From positions 1 to 64,000 of the forward strand of contig CAJFNR010000004.1 in assembly GCA_904395335.1 (NCBI GenBank): a stretch of DNA of 64,000 bases. The letters run 5' to 3'. The first letter of the stretch is position 1, and every line of letters begins with the position of its first letter. The position numbers were made by a program, and so were the translations under genes. Source of the DNA: Candidatus Avimonas narfae. GTDB lineage: Bacteria; Bacillota; Clostridia; Oscillospirales; Acutalibacteraceae. Below the pieces are notes generated by a model, which worked only from the letters and a program-made list of their open reading frames with translations, did no database searches and had not been told where the DNA came from. Shown piece after piece: positions 27,120-35,928 of this stretch.

Positions 27120-27148
27120 TTGCCTCCTGAAAGAATTAGGAGTATGAT
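27120..27148 (+). promoter_or_regulatory. Promoter of the second phosphodiester glycosidase
   Basis: TTGCCT (27120-27125), 17-base spacer, TATGAT (27143-27148), giving a leader of about 100 bases. The rest of the 26977-27119 stretch shows nothing. Confidence 0.6.
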
Positions 27149-27257
27149 ATTATCCCGTACAGGATCTCGCATTCTGCCCTTTTGCCCCTTACCGGGGATG
27201 GCGACAGAACGAGAGAGGCCCGGTGGAGGGCGATACGGATCAAAAGGAGGAAAAAGC

Positions 27258-29384
27258 ATGAAGAGCAGTATGCTGAAAAAGCTGGGAATCGGCTTGACCG
27301 TTACCGCTTTTTGTGGCACCAGTGTCCTGATGGCTATGGCCAGCACCAGTGTTATCACTGAACCGGGCACGATCACGGAAGAAACCTTGTCGGATGGGGT
27401 TACCTATCGGCAGGAAATGGGTGCCAAAAATGATAACGGAAGCCAAAATATTTTTACCGTGACCTATGATTATACGGATCCGAACTATGATCTGGCCATC
27501 GGGGGGAATATTGGTGATCGCAACACGGTCACGGAAATGGCCCAGATGCTCAATGAGGTGGAGGGGTATACGGTGGTAGCCGGTGTTAACGGCGATCACT
27601 TCTCCTATACGACTGGTGTCCCGATGGGATTCAGCATGGATGACGGCGAAATTTTGGAGAGCCCGACGACGGACAAAAATGCCGACGGATATATGTTCTA
27701 TTCCTTCGGTATTACCCGGGACGGCGATGTGGTGACGGGATATAACCCCACCCTGATTGCCACATATCAGAAAGAGGGTTCGCCCATTGAGGACCGGGTC
27801 CGGATCGATTCGATCAACCGTACCCGGGAGAGCTGGTCGGCGTGCAATTTGTATACAGAAGCGTACGGCGCTTCCACCAAGACCACGGAAACAAACGGAA
27901 CAAAGGGCTTGGAGCTTGTCATCGATGTGAAGAGTGGCAGCGTCAGCCCCCAGGCGAACCCGTTGGTGGGCGAGGTTGTGGCGATTAACCAAGACGACAA
28001 CAGTCCCATCGGGGAGGGACAGGTGGTTCTCTCCGCCGAGGGTACCGCTATGAACGCCCTGGAAAACTATCAGGTGGGCGACAGAATTGAGATGAATTTC
28101 AGCTTTGTCGAGGAAGAATGGAACTATGTGGATTTTGCCATTGGCGGCCATTATTCCATTGTGCAGAACGGCCAGCCTATGGAGCTGACCTATGACGATC
28201 CGGACAATCCGGATGACGACGGTTCTCCCTTCAACTCCCTGGCTTCCCGTACCGGTGTGGGCATGACCGCGGACGGCAAGCTGGTGATCGTGGCTACGGA
28301 TGGCCGCGGCGCTGGCGGCGGTCAGGGCTTTACCGCCAACGAAATGGCTCACTACATGGCGGAGGAACTGAATTGTGAAAACGCCATCCTGCTGGACGGC
28401 GGCGGATCCACGGAAATGGTTACCATGGACGGCGATGAAGCCAATATCCGCAATACGCCTTCTGATGGCTCTGAGCGTCGGGTGGGCAACGGCCTGTTCT
28501 TGGTGAAGCTGGATACTCCCCGCGCTCCGGAGACCGATCCCACGGCCCCCACGGCGGCCCCGGTCACTGAACCGGTGAACTTGCTTCCTTCCGACCTGAG
28601 CGGTGCCACAGGGAGCAACGCGACAGCGGTATATGAGGGAGAAACGCTGAAGGTTACCTCCACTGCTGCCGATGCGACTTTCACCTTCCCGGTGGGTAAG
28701 GAGTACAACATCAGTAAACTGCCCAGCATGTTCTTTACGGCTGACGCTGAAGTTGGTTTTGACATCCGTGTCAATTATACAGGAATACGTCCCGGCGTGG
28801 TAGGAATCGTCAGTGACTATGGCCCCAACTTCGGTGTGGGGACATCAGGTTATCTGAATGCGGGCCTGTATGATGACAAGGGGGAAAACGAGGCACAATA
28901 TGTAGGCATGGTCAACTTCATCGGAGGGCCCAGCTATAACGGCAACATCCCCGACGATAATATGATCACTATCGATTCCATTGAGATTCGCCTTCAGAAT
29001 TCCGGGGTCGTCTCCTTGGACGCTCTGTATATGTGCGATGCGGCTTCCGATAATGTGCCTTCGCCAATTCCCACAGCCTCTTCCACGGATTCGACGGAGA
29101 GCACGGACACAACGGCGAGTTCCACAGACCCGACCCAGTCCACGGATACCTCTTCGACGGACAGCTCCGTGACCGATACCACGGCGACGGATGCGACGAC
29201 CGATGGGACAACCGAAGTAATGGACACCACTGCTGGTACGGAAACAACACGCTCCACTACTTCCACCCCGGCGCACACTTCTCCCGATACCGGCTACGGC
29301 ATGGGAGCGCTTGCACTGGCGGGTATGTTGCTGGCGGTTTCCGCTTCTGGTATCTATTTCTGCCGTAAGGCAAAGGTGAAGTAA
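27258..29384 (+). CDS. Wall-sorted phosphodiester glycosidase, NAGPA family (copy 2)
   Basis: This 708-residue paralogue of the 24812 product has the same order of parts: signal peptide, NAGPA domain with VVAGVNGDHFS, ATDGRGAGGG and ILLDGGGSTEMV, a beta-sandwich domain, Ser/Thr-rich linker, SPDTG (675-679), a hydrophobic segment and a basic tail. It differs by a short insertion (TKTTETNGTKGLE) and an acidic DDPDNPDDDG loop before the conserved ATDGRGAGGG. The rest aligns by eye with few changes, mostly conservative. It has its own promoter and terminator, so the copies can be expressed separately. The start follows AAAGGAGGA. The two may differ in glycan specificity. Confidence 0.87.
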   Translation: MKSSMLKKLGIGLTVTAFCGTSVLMAMASTSVITEPGTITEETLSDGVTYRQEMGAKNDNGSQNIFTVTYDYTDPNYDLAIGGNIGDRNTVTEMAQMLNEVEGYTVVAGVNGDHFSYTTGVPMGFSMDDGEILESPTTDKNADGYMFYSFGITRDGDVVTGYNPTLIATYQKEGSPIEDRVRIDSINRTRESWSACNLYTEAYGASTKTTETNGTKGLELVIDVKSGSVSPQANPLVGEVVAINQDDNSPIGEGQVVLSAEGTAMNALENYQVGDRIEMNFSFVEEEWNYVDFAIGGHYSIVQNGQPMELTYDDPDNPDDDGSPFNSLASRTGVGMTADGKLVIVATDGRGAGGGQGFTANEMAHYMAEELNCENAILLDGGGSTEMVTMDGDEANIRNTPSDGSERRVGNGLFLVKLDTPRAPETDPTAPTAAPVTEPVNLLPSDLSGATGSNATAVYEGETLKVTSTAADATFTFPVGKEYNISKLPSMFFTADAEVGFDIRVNYTGIRPGVVGIVSDYGPNFGVGTSGYLNAGLYDDKGENEAQYVGMVNFIGGPSYNGNIPDDNMITIDSIEIRLQNSGVVSLDALYMCDAASDNVPSPIPTASSTDSTESTDTTASSTDPTQSTDTSSTDSSVTDTTATDATTDGTTEVMDTTAGTETTRSTTSTPAHTSPDTGYGMGALALAGMLLAVSASGIYFCRKAKVK

Positions 29385-29430
29385 GACCCTTTCTCCAAGA
29401 TTTTTTAACGAGAAGGAATTGCCAGAATAA

Positions 29431-29475
29431 CAGGGCAGGCGATGTTCCTTTTGGGAACATCGCCTGCCCTGTTTC
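29431..29475 (+). terminator. Rho-independent terminator
   Basis: An 18-bp perfect stem beginning CAGGGCAGGCGATGTTCC at 29431, with a TTTTG loop, followed by GTTTCC. Confidence 0.8.
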
Positions 29476-29523
29476 CGTCGGGGGCAGAAACAACAGCGGC
29501 CTGTGCATATAAACGAAAAAAGC

Positions 29524-29552
29524 TTGAACTATTTGCGGAATAAGTGTATACT
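29524..29552 (+). promoter_or_regulatory. Promoter upstream of the AraC regulator
   Basis: TTGAAC (29524-29529), 17-base spacer, TATACT (29547-29552), leaving a leader of about 275 bases before the regulator start. No clear riboswitch was recognised in it. Confidence 0.6.
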
Positions 29553-29831
29553 ATTTCCGTACAACACTGGGATGTTGCTTTTTGGTACATCACTTTCCTG
29601 GTTAGATCGTCATATGAAACAAGAGAAAAGTTATATTTTATTTATTCTGTCTGGTATCCTACGGGCTTGTTTTGTAAAAGGCAGATTGGATTAACAGGAT
29701 GGACAAATGGGCATAGTGAAATGGTCAGGAGCATAATCTATAATGTGGACTGAAACAAAAGCCCGAAATTTGTGTAATCGTGACAATGATATGACCTGGC
29801 ACGGTGCAGCTGATAATGGAGGGCTGAATAC

Positions 29832-30731
29832 ATGGGAGACCACTTGATCCTAGGCAAGCGGTATGAATACAACAATGATTTCTTTGATCAGCCTTTGGAT
29901 TTGGGGTTTGTTAAGCTGTGTCAGGTTGGGGAATTGTTCTGTGAATCGGGATTCCAAGTTGATGCGCATAACCAGACGGTATATGAAATTTCCTATATCG
30001 TCACAGGCAAGGGGACCTTTATCACCAACGGGAAGGAATGTCAGGTATCCCCAAACGATATTTATATCAATCGGTTGAATCAGACTCATGCCATCCGGGC
30101 GGATTGCGGAGTGCCTCTGCGCTATTGTTATTTGGCCTTTACCTTCTGTGATGAGAAGGTGGATGCTTCCCTTCGCCCTCTCCAAGAATTCTATAGCAAA
30201 GGCACAGAGGAGATTACCCGCGATAACAAAGACCTGCTCCTGCTTTTTACGGATATCTTTCGTGAATTACAGACGCAGGATCGCTATTATTTAAAAGTGG
30301 TTGAAAATTGTGTAAGCCGTATCATTATTGATTCCTGCAGGCTGTTTCAGAGAGATCCGCGGACAAGGACGTTTCCCGTCTTCAGCGAACATGGTTTGGG
30401 AAGTGCCGTGTATACTGTGGTGCGGTATATCGATCAGCACTATAAGGAGATTACCGACATTCGGGACGTGGCTAAGGAACTGGGTTACAGCTATACGTAT
30501 CTGGCTCATGTTTTTAAAGATAAAATGGACATGACGATCGGGACGTATATCATCCATAAAAAAATGGAAGAAGCAAAGGAGCTTCTCCGCACGGGACGCA
30601 TGAATGTTTCCCAGGTGGCGGAAAGACTGAATTATATGTCCGTTCAGTCCTTTTCCAACAGTTTTAAAAAAGTAAACGGCATTTCCCCGGCGGAATTCAT
30701 CAGCGGCCGTCAGAAACGTCCCAAGGCCTAG
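29832..30731 (+). CDS. AraC-family transcriptional regulator
   Basis: The 299-residue regulator has an N-terminal cupin sensor (about 20-110, with ISYIVTGKGTFITNG and CQVSPNDIYINRLNQTHAIRA) and a C-terminal double helix-turn-helix. Its signatures are DIRDVAKELGYSYTYLAHVFKDKM near 205-230, then NVSQVAERLNYMSVQSFSNSFKKVNGISPAEF near the end. This is the arrangement of sugar- or glycan-sensing activators. The start follows GGAGGGCTGAAT. It sits between wall-anchored glycan enzymes and the ABC importer block, so it probably senses a breakdown product and controls one or both. A palindrome just downstream (30765-30783) is a possible target. No sensor membrane domain is present, so the ligand must be cytosolic. 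Confidence 0.88.
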   Translation: MGDHLILGKRYEYNNDFFDQPLDLGFVKLCQVGELFCESGFQVDAHNQTVYEISYIVTGKGTFITNGKECQVSPNDIYINRLNQTHAIRADCGVPLRYCYLAFTFCDEKVDASLRPLQEFYSKGTEEITRDNKDLLLLFTDIFRELQTQDRYYLKVVENCVSRIIIDSCRLFQRDPRTRTFPVFSEHGLGSAVYTVVRYIDQHYKEITDIRDVAKELGYSYTYLAHVFKDKMDMTIGTYIIHKKMEEAKELLRTGRMNVSQVAERLNYMSVQSFSNSFKKVNGISPAEFISGRQKRPKA

Positions 30732-30764
30732 GAAACAATGAGGCGTTTGGTTGAGTAGCGATTG

Positions 30765-30783
30765 ATACAGATTCCATCTGTAT
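30765..30783 (+). promoter_or_regulatory. Palindrome between the AraC gene and the anchored protein gene
   Basis: ATACAGA-TTCCA-TCTGTAT, a perfect 7-5-7 inverted repeat 41 bases before the 30825 start. It is a possible operator, but AraC proteins more often use direct repeats. Confidence 0.35.
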
Positions 30784-30824
30784 TGATAAAATATCCAAAA
30801 TATAGCGGGAGGGAAATTTTGCAA

Positions 30825-31826
30825 ATGAAAATGAAGAGAATCCTCAGTATGTTGGCAGCCACTGCCGTTATGGCCAGTTCTGTGGCCGTAATGGGCGTGT
30901 CCGCTGACGAAACCACCACCGGTGGAGGGACCGACACGACCCGTACATACAGTGTCGATGAGGCCGTTGTAGACGTGGATCTGCTTCCTGGAATTGACGC
31001 TGATTGGAAACAGATCAGCGCAGATGACGAGAAGCTCACCACCAGCGATGTGACCTATTTGTCCGATCCGGCGATTCCCACAGTGGAAATTACCGAAACG
31101 GATTCCGGAGCGATCCGATTCAAAATGGGCAAGGATATCAATAAAGAACTCCGGACCTGGTATGATGCCCAGTGCGATCTGAACCTGGAAAACGTGTTCA
31201 TCAACGGCAAATATCTGTATTATGATTTCCGGGCCGTGGGTTCTTGGAATATCAATCTGTATCTCTCCAGTGAGGGAGATGCTCAGGAAAATGCCATCAA
31301 GCTGGGATGCTATATTATGGCGAACAAATATGACGACAGCACCATTCTGTACACGCAGGGTGCTCAGGGAGACGCCAAAAAGCACACGTACGGCTATGAT
31401 GAGGATGGTACGGCGGGAACCTATAAAGGACGCTTGGATTTGCAGGCCGCTATCGAGGATGCTATCAAGGGCGGTGCAGTGGAGGAATCTAAGCTCCCTG
31501 CCAACCTGTTGAAAGACGGCGGATATGTGGATCTGTACCGTGTCGGTTTTTGGGTTGTTGGGGCGACTTCCTCCAACTTGACGGTCAACAGCTTCTTCCT
31601 TGGCCATGATCCGAGTGATCCTGTGGTGACTGAGCCGGAAATTACCAGTGCTCAGACCACTGCTGCCACCCAGGCGGACGGCGCCGATGCGACGACCGGA
31701 AACGGATCCAATACGACGGATTCTTCCGATTCCACCATGACCATCGTCATTGTTGTGGTTGTGGTTGTTGTAGTGGCAGCTGCCATTATTGCCGGCGTGG
31801 TTATTTCGAAAAAGAAGAAAAAATAA
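30825..31826 (+). CDS. Membrane-anchored surface protein sharing a domain with the phosphodiesterase
   Basis: This 333-residue protein has a signal peptide (cleavage near VSADE), a short acidic linker and a beta-rich domain (about 45-265). A Thr/Ser/Asp-rich stretch, a C-terminal span of mostly Val/Ile/Ala and five lysines follow. There is no SPxTG motif, so it is anchored by the span rather than by sortase. The beta domain aligns with the C-terminal domain of the 20138 phosphodiesterase: LYYDFRAVGSWNINLYLSS matches LYYNFTADCQWNITLTLGS, and both continue with YIM, GTY/GAYxG, a hydrophobic V-x-W-x-V strand and a closing VN strand. I know no name for it. The ATG at 30825 is preceded by GGGAGGG; a TTG two codons earlier is possible. 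Confidence 0.75.
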   Translation: MKMKRILSMLAATAVMASSVAVMGVSADETTTGGGTDTTRTYSVDEAVVDVDLLPGIDADWKQISADDEKLTTSDVTYLSDPAIPTVEITETDSGAIRFKMGKDINKELRTWYDAQCDLNLENVFINGKYLYYDFRAVGSWNINLYLSSEGDAQENAIKLGCYIMANKYDDSTILYTQGAQGDAKKHTYGYDEDGTAGTYKGRLDLQAAIEDAIKGGAVEESKLPANLLKDGGYVDLYRVGFWVVGATSSNLTVNSFFLGHDPSDPVVTEPEITSAQTTAATQADGADATTGNGSNTTDSSDSTMTIVIVVVVVVVVAAAIIAGVVISKKKKK

Positions 31827-31848
31827 CATAAATATTCGTGGTTAGCAC

Positions 31849-31903
31849 CAATCAGGGAGGACATGATGAGGTTCCGTTTGATACGGCATGTCCTCCCTGA
31901 TTG
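31849..31903 (+). terminator. Long hairpin after the anchored protein gene
   Basis: A 17-bp perfect stem (31849-31865 with 31887-31903) around a loop that itself contains CCGT...ACGG. No T run follows, so it may be a terminator or an mRNA stabiliser. From 31904 to 32220 I see no gene. Confidence 0.5.
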
Positions 31904-32220
31904 GGAAAATGGGCGGAAGTGTGCAAGGCTTTGGACTTTTGCCAAGGAAATACACCGAGAGGATGTTGTTTGCGGAGGCCGCTGGAAAATTCCAGTGCGC
32001 TTTCAAAACGCGAAGCGTTTAACAATGTCCATCACCTGCCGGTATAAGACAAGGAGGAAGGCCATTCCCCACACAGTCTGTCAGAGGGGATGCCTGTAAA
32101 ATTCCGAGCGGAAAGCACAGGAAACGATAAGAGCCCTTATAGCGCTTACTTTGTTTTTGTTTTCTTTTGGATCGGTTGGCATCGATTATAGTTACCTTTG
32201 ATACAAGAGGGGGAGTGGTT

Positions 32221-33639
32221 TTGAACAGAAGGATAACGGTCTTCCTGGCGGTATTCGGTAGTGTGTGTGTGGCTGGTACCGCAGGGTGCAGCGCGACCGG
32301 CGGCGGAAGCAGCGAAGCAGTGTACAGCATTACGGCCAGTGGAAGCGCGTATGCGGACGGCATTCTCCTGCCTGAACTGACGGCGGATCAGTCGGCGCTG
32401 CGGATTATGATGTCCTTGTCCTATCAGCAGTTGGAGGAATTGGAGACAGAGGATGATCCGCAGCCGTTGGTGCAGTGCACGAAGATCTGGAAAAATGCCT
32501 ATGGCACCGACATTGCTTTTGACGTGGTAGCAGAATCTCAGTGGACGGAATATCTGTCTACGGCGGTGGCCTCGGGGACTTCCCCCGATATTATTCCCGC
32601 CGAAAACATGACTTTCCCCGTTTGGTCTGCTAAGGGATTGGTGGCCAACCTGGATGACGAGCAGTTCACGAACTATCTGGACCTGGCAGATGAAGAACTG
32701 GGATTTAATCAGGCGTTGATGGAGCAGTACAATTTCCAGGGGCATCCTCAGTGGGCGATCATACAGGAGCCGGCTCATTATTATACCGTTTATAACAAAA
32801 CCAAGTTTGAAAACCAGGGCCAGAAGACGCCGATGGACTATTATCTGGACAACGACAGCTGGACGTGGTCCCGGTTTGTGGAGACGGCCAAGGCGATGAC
32901 CGATGTATCGGCCGGTGAGTATGGCTTTACCGGATGGATGCTTTTCCCCTACATGGGACCATATCAAATGATCGGTTTGGACAATGAGACGGGCCAGGCG
33001 ACGCTGAGCATCGACAGCGGGAAGTATGTGGGTTGGATCACGGAGGTCTACAACCTTTATCAGCGTGACAGGGCTGCTCGCCGCAGCTATGACCTGCAGG
33101 AATGGCGATCCACTTTCCCGGCGGGAACAGATGCCATGTGTTTTTGCCTCTTGACCTTCGATTCCTCCTCCTATGAGATGGTGGTAAAGGTGGCCAAAGA
33201 GCTGGGCAGCGACGAATTCGGTATCGCCCCTTACCCGATTTATGATATGGGCGGAGAAACAGAGCGGATTGTTCCTGTACATATGGAAGGGTATTCCATT
33301 AGCGCGGGGGCCCTGCATCCGGAAGCGGCAGCTGCTTATATCCGTTTGGAAACACTGGTACGGAAGAACATTCTGTCAAAGCATTCGTCCCTGGGATATT
33401 TGGAAAAAGTGCTGACAGATGAGGAAAAGCAGATGCTGCAGGATACAGCTGGCGATCAGGTGGTTATGGATATGAGTATGGGAATGGGCGACTGCTACAA
33501 CATTCTGGATAGCCAACTGGTTCCACCGATCTATTACGATGCTCATGACTCCTCCGTGCAGGCAGAGATTGACAGTGTCAAGCCCTTGTTACAGGCGGAG
33601 ATTGACGATTACAACAGCGAATTGGCTGAACGGCAGTAG
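32221..33639 (+). CDS. Sugar ABC transporter solute-binding lipoprotein (paralogue 1)
   Basis: This 472-residue, substrate-capturing lipoprotein is likely membrane-tethered outside the cell. The signal peptide ends in a lipobox with GTAGC. Family 1-type binding-protein features follow: ASGTSPDIIPAENM, VANLDDEQF, FVETAKAMTD, and the C-terminal DCYNILDSQLVPPIYYDAH. It is the most diverged of three paralogues here (34013 and 49134), with an extended N-terminal YSITASGSAYADGILLPEL-type segment in common. The TTG start at 32221 is chosen for GAGGGGGAG upstream and because it begins the signal peptide; the longer frame has no ribosome site. The ligand is unknown; neighbours suggest an oligosaccharide. 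Confidence 0.83.
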   Translation: MNRRITVFLAVFGSVCVAGTAGCSATGGGSSEAVYSITASGSAYADGILLPELTADQSALRIMMSLSYQQLEELETEDDPQPLVQCTKIWKNAYGTDIAFDVVAESQWTEYLSTAVASGTSPDIIPAENMTFPVWSAKGLVANLDDEQFTNYLDLADEELGFNQALMEQYNFQGHPQWAIIQEPAHYYTVYNKTKFENQGQKTPMDYYLDNDSWTWSRFVETAKAMTDVSAGEYGFTGWMLFPYMGPYQMIGLDNETGQATLSIDSGKYVGWITEVYNLYQRDRAARRSYDLQEWRSTFPAGTDAMCFCLLTFDSSSYEMVVKVAKELGSDEFGIAPYPIYDMGGETERIVPVHMEGYSISAGALHPEAAAAYIRLETLVRKNILSKHSSLGYLEKVLTDEEKQMLQDTAGDQVVMDMSMGMGDCYNILDSQLVPPIYYDAHDSSVQAEIDSVKPLLQAEIDDYNSELAERQ

Positions 33640-33837
33640 GGATTTCCTTATGATGAGCCCCGTTGTGGTCGATGGAACCTCTGCCGCCGGATTCGTCCTT
33701 GGAAAATCAAAGGCAGAAAGGGCGTCAGCGGTTGGGAGAGTAAGGGGGAATCCCCTTTTGAACAGGGCCTTTTCATGGTTAAAAAGGATATCTCCAAAAA
33801 AATCTGCGGGGAAAGCAAGAAAATTGACAAAAGTATC

Positions 33838-33866
33838 TTGCCGAAACGACGAAAAAAGTGTACAAT
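33838..33866 (+). promoter_or_regulatory. Promoter of solute-binding paralogue 2
   Basis: TTGCCG (33838-33843), 17-base spacer, TACAAT (33861-33866). The flanks (AAGAAAA, ACAAAAGT, GAAAAA-GTGTA-AATAA) recur upstream of paralogue 3 at 48960, so the two share a control region. A hairpin ACAGCCT...AGGCTGT followed by TTTT (33941-33967) lies in the leader and could attenuate. Confidence 0.6.
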
Positions 33867-34012
33867 AAGTATCGGCGCTCTATGTATGTTGACCTATACG
33901 GAATAGAAACCGGTTGGAAACTGTTTCGTGGTCCCCTCATACAGCCTAGGAGTGCGCAGGCTGTTTTCATTATTTAGTCCCCAATTAAATTTTTAAAATG
34001 GAGGGAATTTGT

Positions 34013-35422
34013 TTGAAAAGAGTGATGAGTGCTGTCCTAGCGGCAGCGGTGTGTGTCTCGGTTACTTGCGCTCTTTCCGGGTGCGATAACAACAAGGGAG
34101 GCGCAAATGGAGAGGTTAAGTACAACATTCAGGCGACGGGGAATTATTCCGACGGGATCATGCTGCCCAACCTGACGACAGAGCAGTCGGAGCTCCATAT
34201 CTTGATGTCCATGTCCTATGACCAGATCGTGGCCTTGGAGACGGAGAACGATCCTCAGCCGCAGGTCCAGGCGACCAACATTTGGAAGAACGCTTACGGT
34301 ACGGATATTGTCGTGGACGTGGTGGCGGAGTCCCAGCAGACCGAATGGCTGTCCACCGCAGTGGCCTCCGGTACTTCTCCCGACATCATTCCAGCCAACA
34401 GCATGACCTACCCGCTGTGGTCCGCCAGAGGCTTGGTGGCCAACGTGGACGACGAAAAGTTCGCCCCGTATTTGAATCTGGATGACGAAGAGCTGGGCTT
34501 CAACAAGGAGCTGATGGCCCAGTTCAATTTCCAGGGACATCCTCAGTGGGCCATCGTGGATGAGCCGCAGATGACCTATACCATTTACAACAAGTCCAAG
34601 TTTGAGATTTTGGGCGAAAAGACGCCTATGGATTATTATCTGGACGGCGACAAGTGGAACTGGACCCAATTTGTGGAGACCGCCAAGGCCATGACGGACA
34701 CTGCTGCCGGCGAATATGGATTCACCGGCTGGATGCTTTTCCCCTATGAGGCGCCGTATCCGATGCTGACCCTGGATGAGGAAACTGGTCAGGCTACCCT
34801 GAACATCGACAATGAGAAGTACGTCGGTTGGATGACGGAAGTTTACAACTTCTATCAGCGCGATCAGGCGGGACGCCGCAGCTATGATCTGCAGGAATGG
34901 AGCACCACTTTCCCGTCCGGCAGCGATGCGATGGTCTTTACTCATGTGTCGGGATATGAAAAGATCGTGAAGATGGCCAAGGAACTGGAAAGCGGCGAAT
35001 TCGGCATTGCCCCGTATCCGATTTATGACAAGGGCGGTGAGACGGAGCGCATTGTTCCGGCTTCCCTGTGGGGTTATTCCATTTCTTCCGGTGCCCTGCA
35101 TCCGGAAGCGGCGGCTACCTACATCCGCCTGGAGATCCTGGTCCGCAACAACATTAAGGCTGCCCATCCGGGTCGCGGATACCTGGATACCGTCCTGACG
35201 GAAGATGAGAAGAAGATGCTGGAGGATACCGCGAACGATCAGGTTATCATGGAAATGATCCTGGGTGTCGGCGACTGCTACAACATTCTGGATACCCAGC
35301 TGGTTCCCCCGATCTACTACAATGCCAACGAGGCTTCCGTTCAGGCGGAGATCGACGCTGTCAAGCCCTTGCTGCAGGCGGAGATCGACGACTACAACAG
35401 TGAGTTGGCCGAACGCGGCTGA
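34013..35422 (+). CDS. Sugar ABC transporter solute-binding lipoprotein (paralogue 2)
   Basis: The 469-residue lipoprotein has a lipobox CALSGC and is closely similar to the gene at 49134 and more distantly to 32221. Conserved stretches include YNIQATGNYSDGIMLPNLTT, MSYDQIVALETEN, IWKNAYGTDIVVDVV, QFVETAKAMTD, and an acidic C-terminal EIDDYNSELAERG. The TTG start at 34013 has GGAGGG exactly 7 bases upstream, the same spacing as paralogue 3. A large hairpin (35461-35507) follows the stop. The gene lies before the importer operon and may supply substrate to the 38793/39716 or the 44932/45897 permeases. The ligand is unknown. Confidence 0.84.
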   Translation: MKRVMSAVLAAAVCVSVTCALSGCDNNKGGANGEVKYNIQATGNYSDGIMLPNLTTEQSELHILMSMSYDQIVALETENDPQPQVQATNIWKNAYGTDIVVDVVAESQQTEWLSTAVASGTSPDIIPANSMTYPLWSARGLVANVDDEKFAPYLNLDDEELGFNKELMAQFNFQGHPQWAIVDEPQMTYTIYNKSKFEILGEKTPMDYYLDGDKWNWTQFVETAKAMTDTAAGEYGFTGWMLFPYEAPYPMLTLDEETGQATLNIDNEKYVGWMTEVYNFYQRDQAGRRSYDLQEWSTTFPSGSDAMVFTHVSGYEKIVKMAKELESGEFGIAPYPIYDKGGETERIVPASLWGYSISSGALHPEAAATYIRLEILVRNNIKAAHPGRGYLDTVLTEDEKKMLEDTANDQVIMEMILGVGDCYNILDTQLVPPIYYNANEASVQAEIDAVKPLLQAEIDDYNSELAERG

Positions 35423-35460
35423 GTAGCATGCCCCATCTGACGAACAGATAATGATAAGTC

Positions 35461-35507
35461 CCATACGGGCAACGCTCTTCGGCAGTGACGGGGCGTTGTC
35501 CGTATGG
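35461..35507 (+). terminator. Hairpin after solute-binding paralogue 2
   Basis: CCATACGGGCAACGC pairs with GCGTTGTCCGTATGG (one mismatch) around a 17-base loop. Confidence 0.65.
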
Positions 35508-35928
35508 ACTGTTCGCAGTGAAAGGTTACCGGGTACATACAATCGAAACCAAATACCGGACGGACCCAGCCAGTGGGAGATACAATAAAACGATTTCATT
35601 GGCTGGGCTCCGTGCGGTTAGGGTTTCGCATGAAACCAAGCGAACGGCGTAAGGCTCCGATTTGATTGCGAAACAATTTGGATGGCGGTCATGCCGGTGC
35701 GTAACGACAGGTGCAAATGGAACTTGTCGGGTACCCTGTGGACTGCGGGGGTTCCTTTCGGACCCCTTGCTATGATCAATTTATAACGAGGGGCGTTTGG
35801 CTGCAGATCGTATACGCTTACGAAAGGAAACACGCAGAAGAACCTAGCACAAGTAACTATTCCACAGCAGGAGAGCCATCAAGTTCTGGTCTCTTTTGCT
35901 CGGAATTCAGGAAGGATGAGAGAGTTCC
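35508..35928 (+). other. Gene-free leader region of the importer operon
   Basis: No gene is seen over this 420-base stretch. CCCAGCCA (35565-35572) pairs with TGGCTGGG (35600-35607). The rest has several short inverted repeats but no promoter that I can place with confidence, although the operon promoter should lie here. Confidence 0.35.

Noticed and set aside
32167..32220. N-terminal extension of solute-binding paralogue 1
   Set aside because: TTG 32221 begins the lipoprotein signal and is preceded by a ribosome site; the extension is not.
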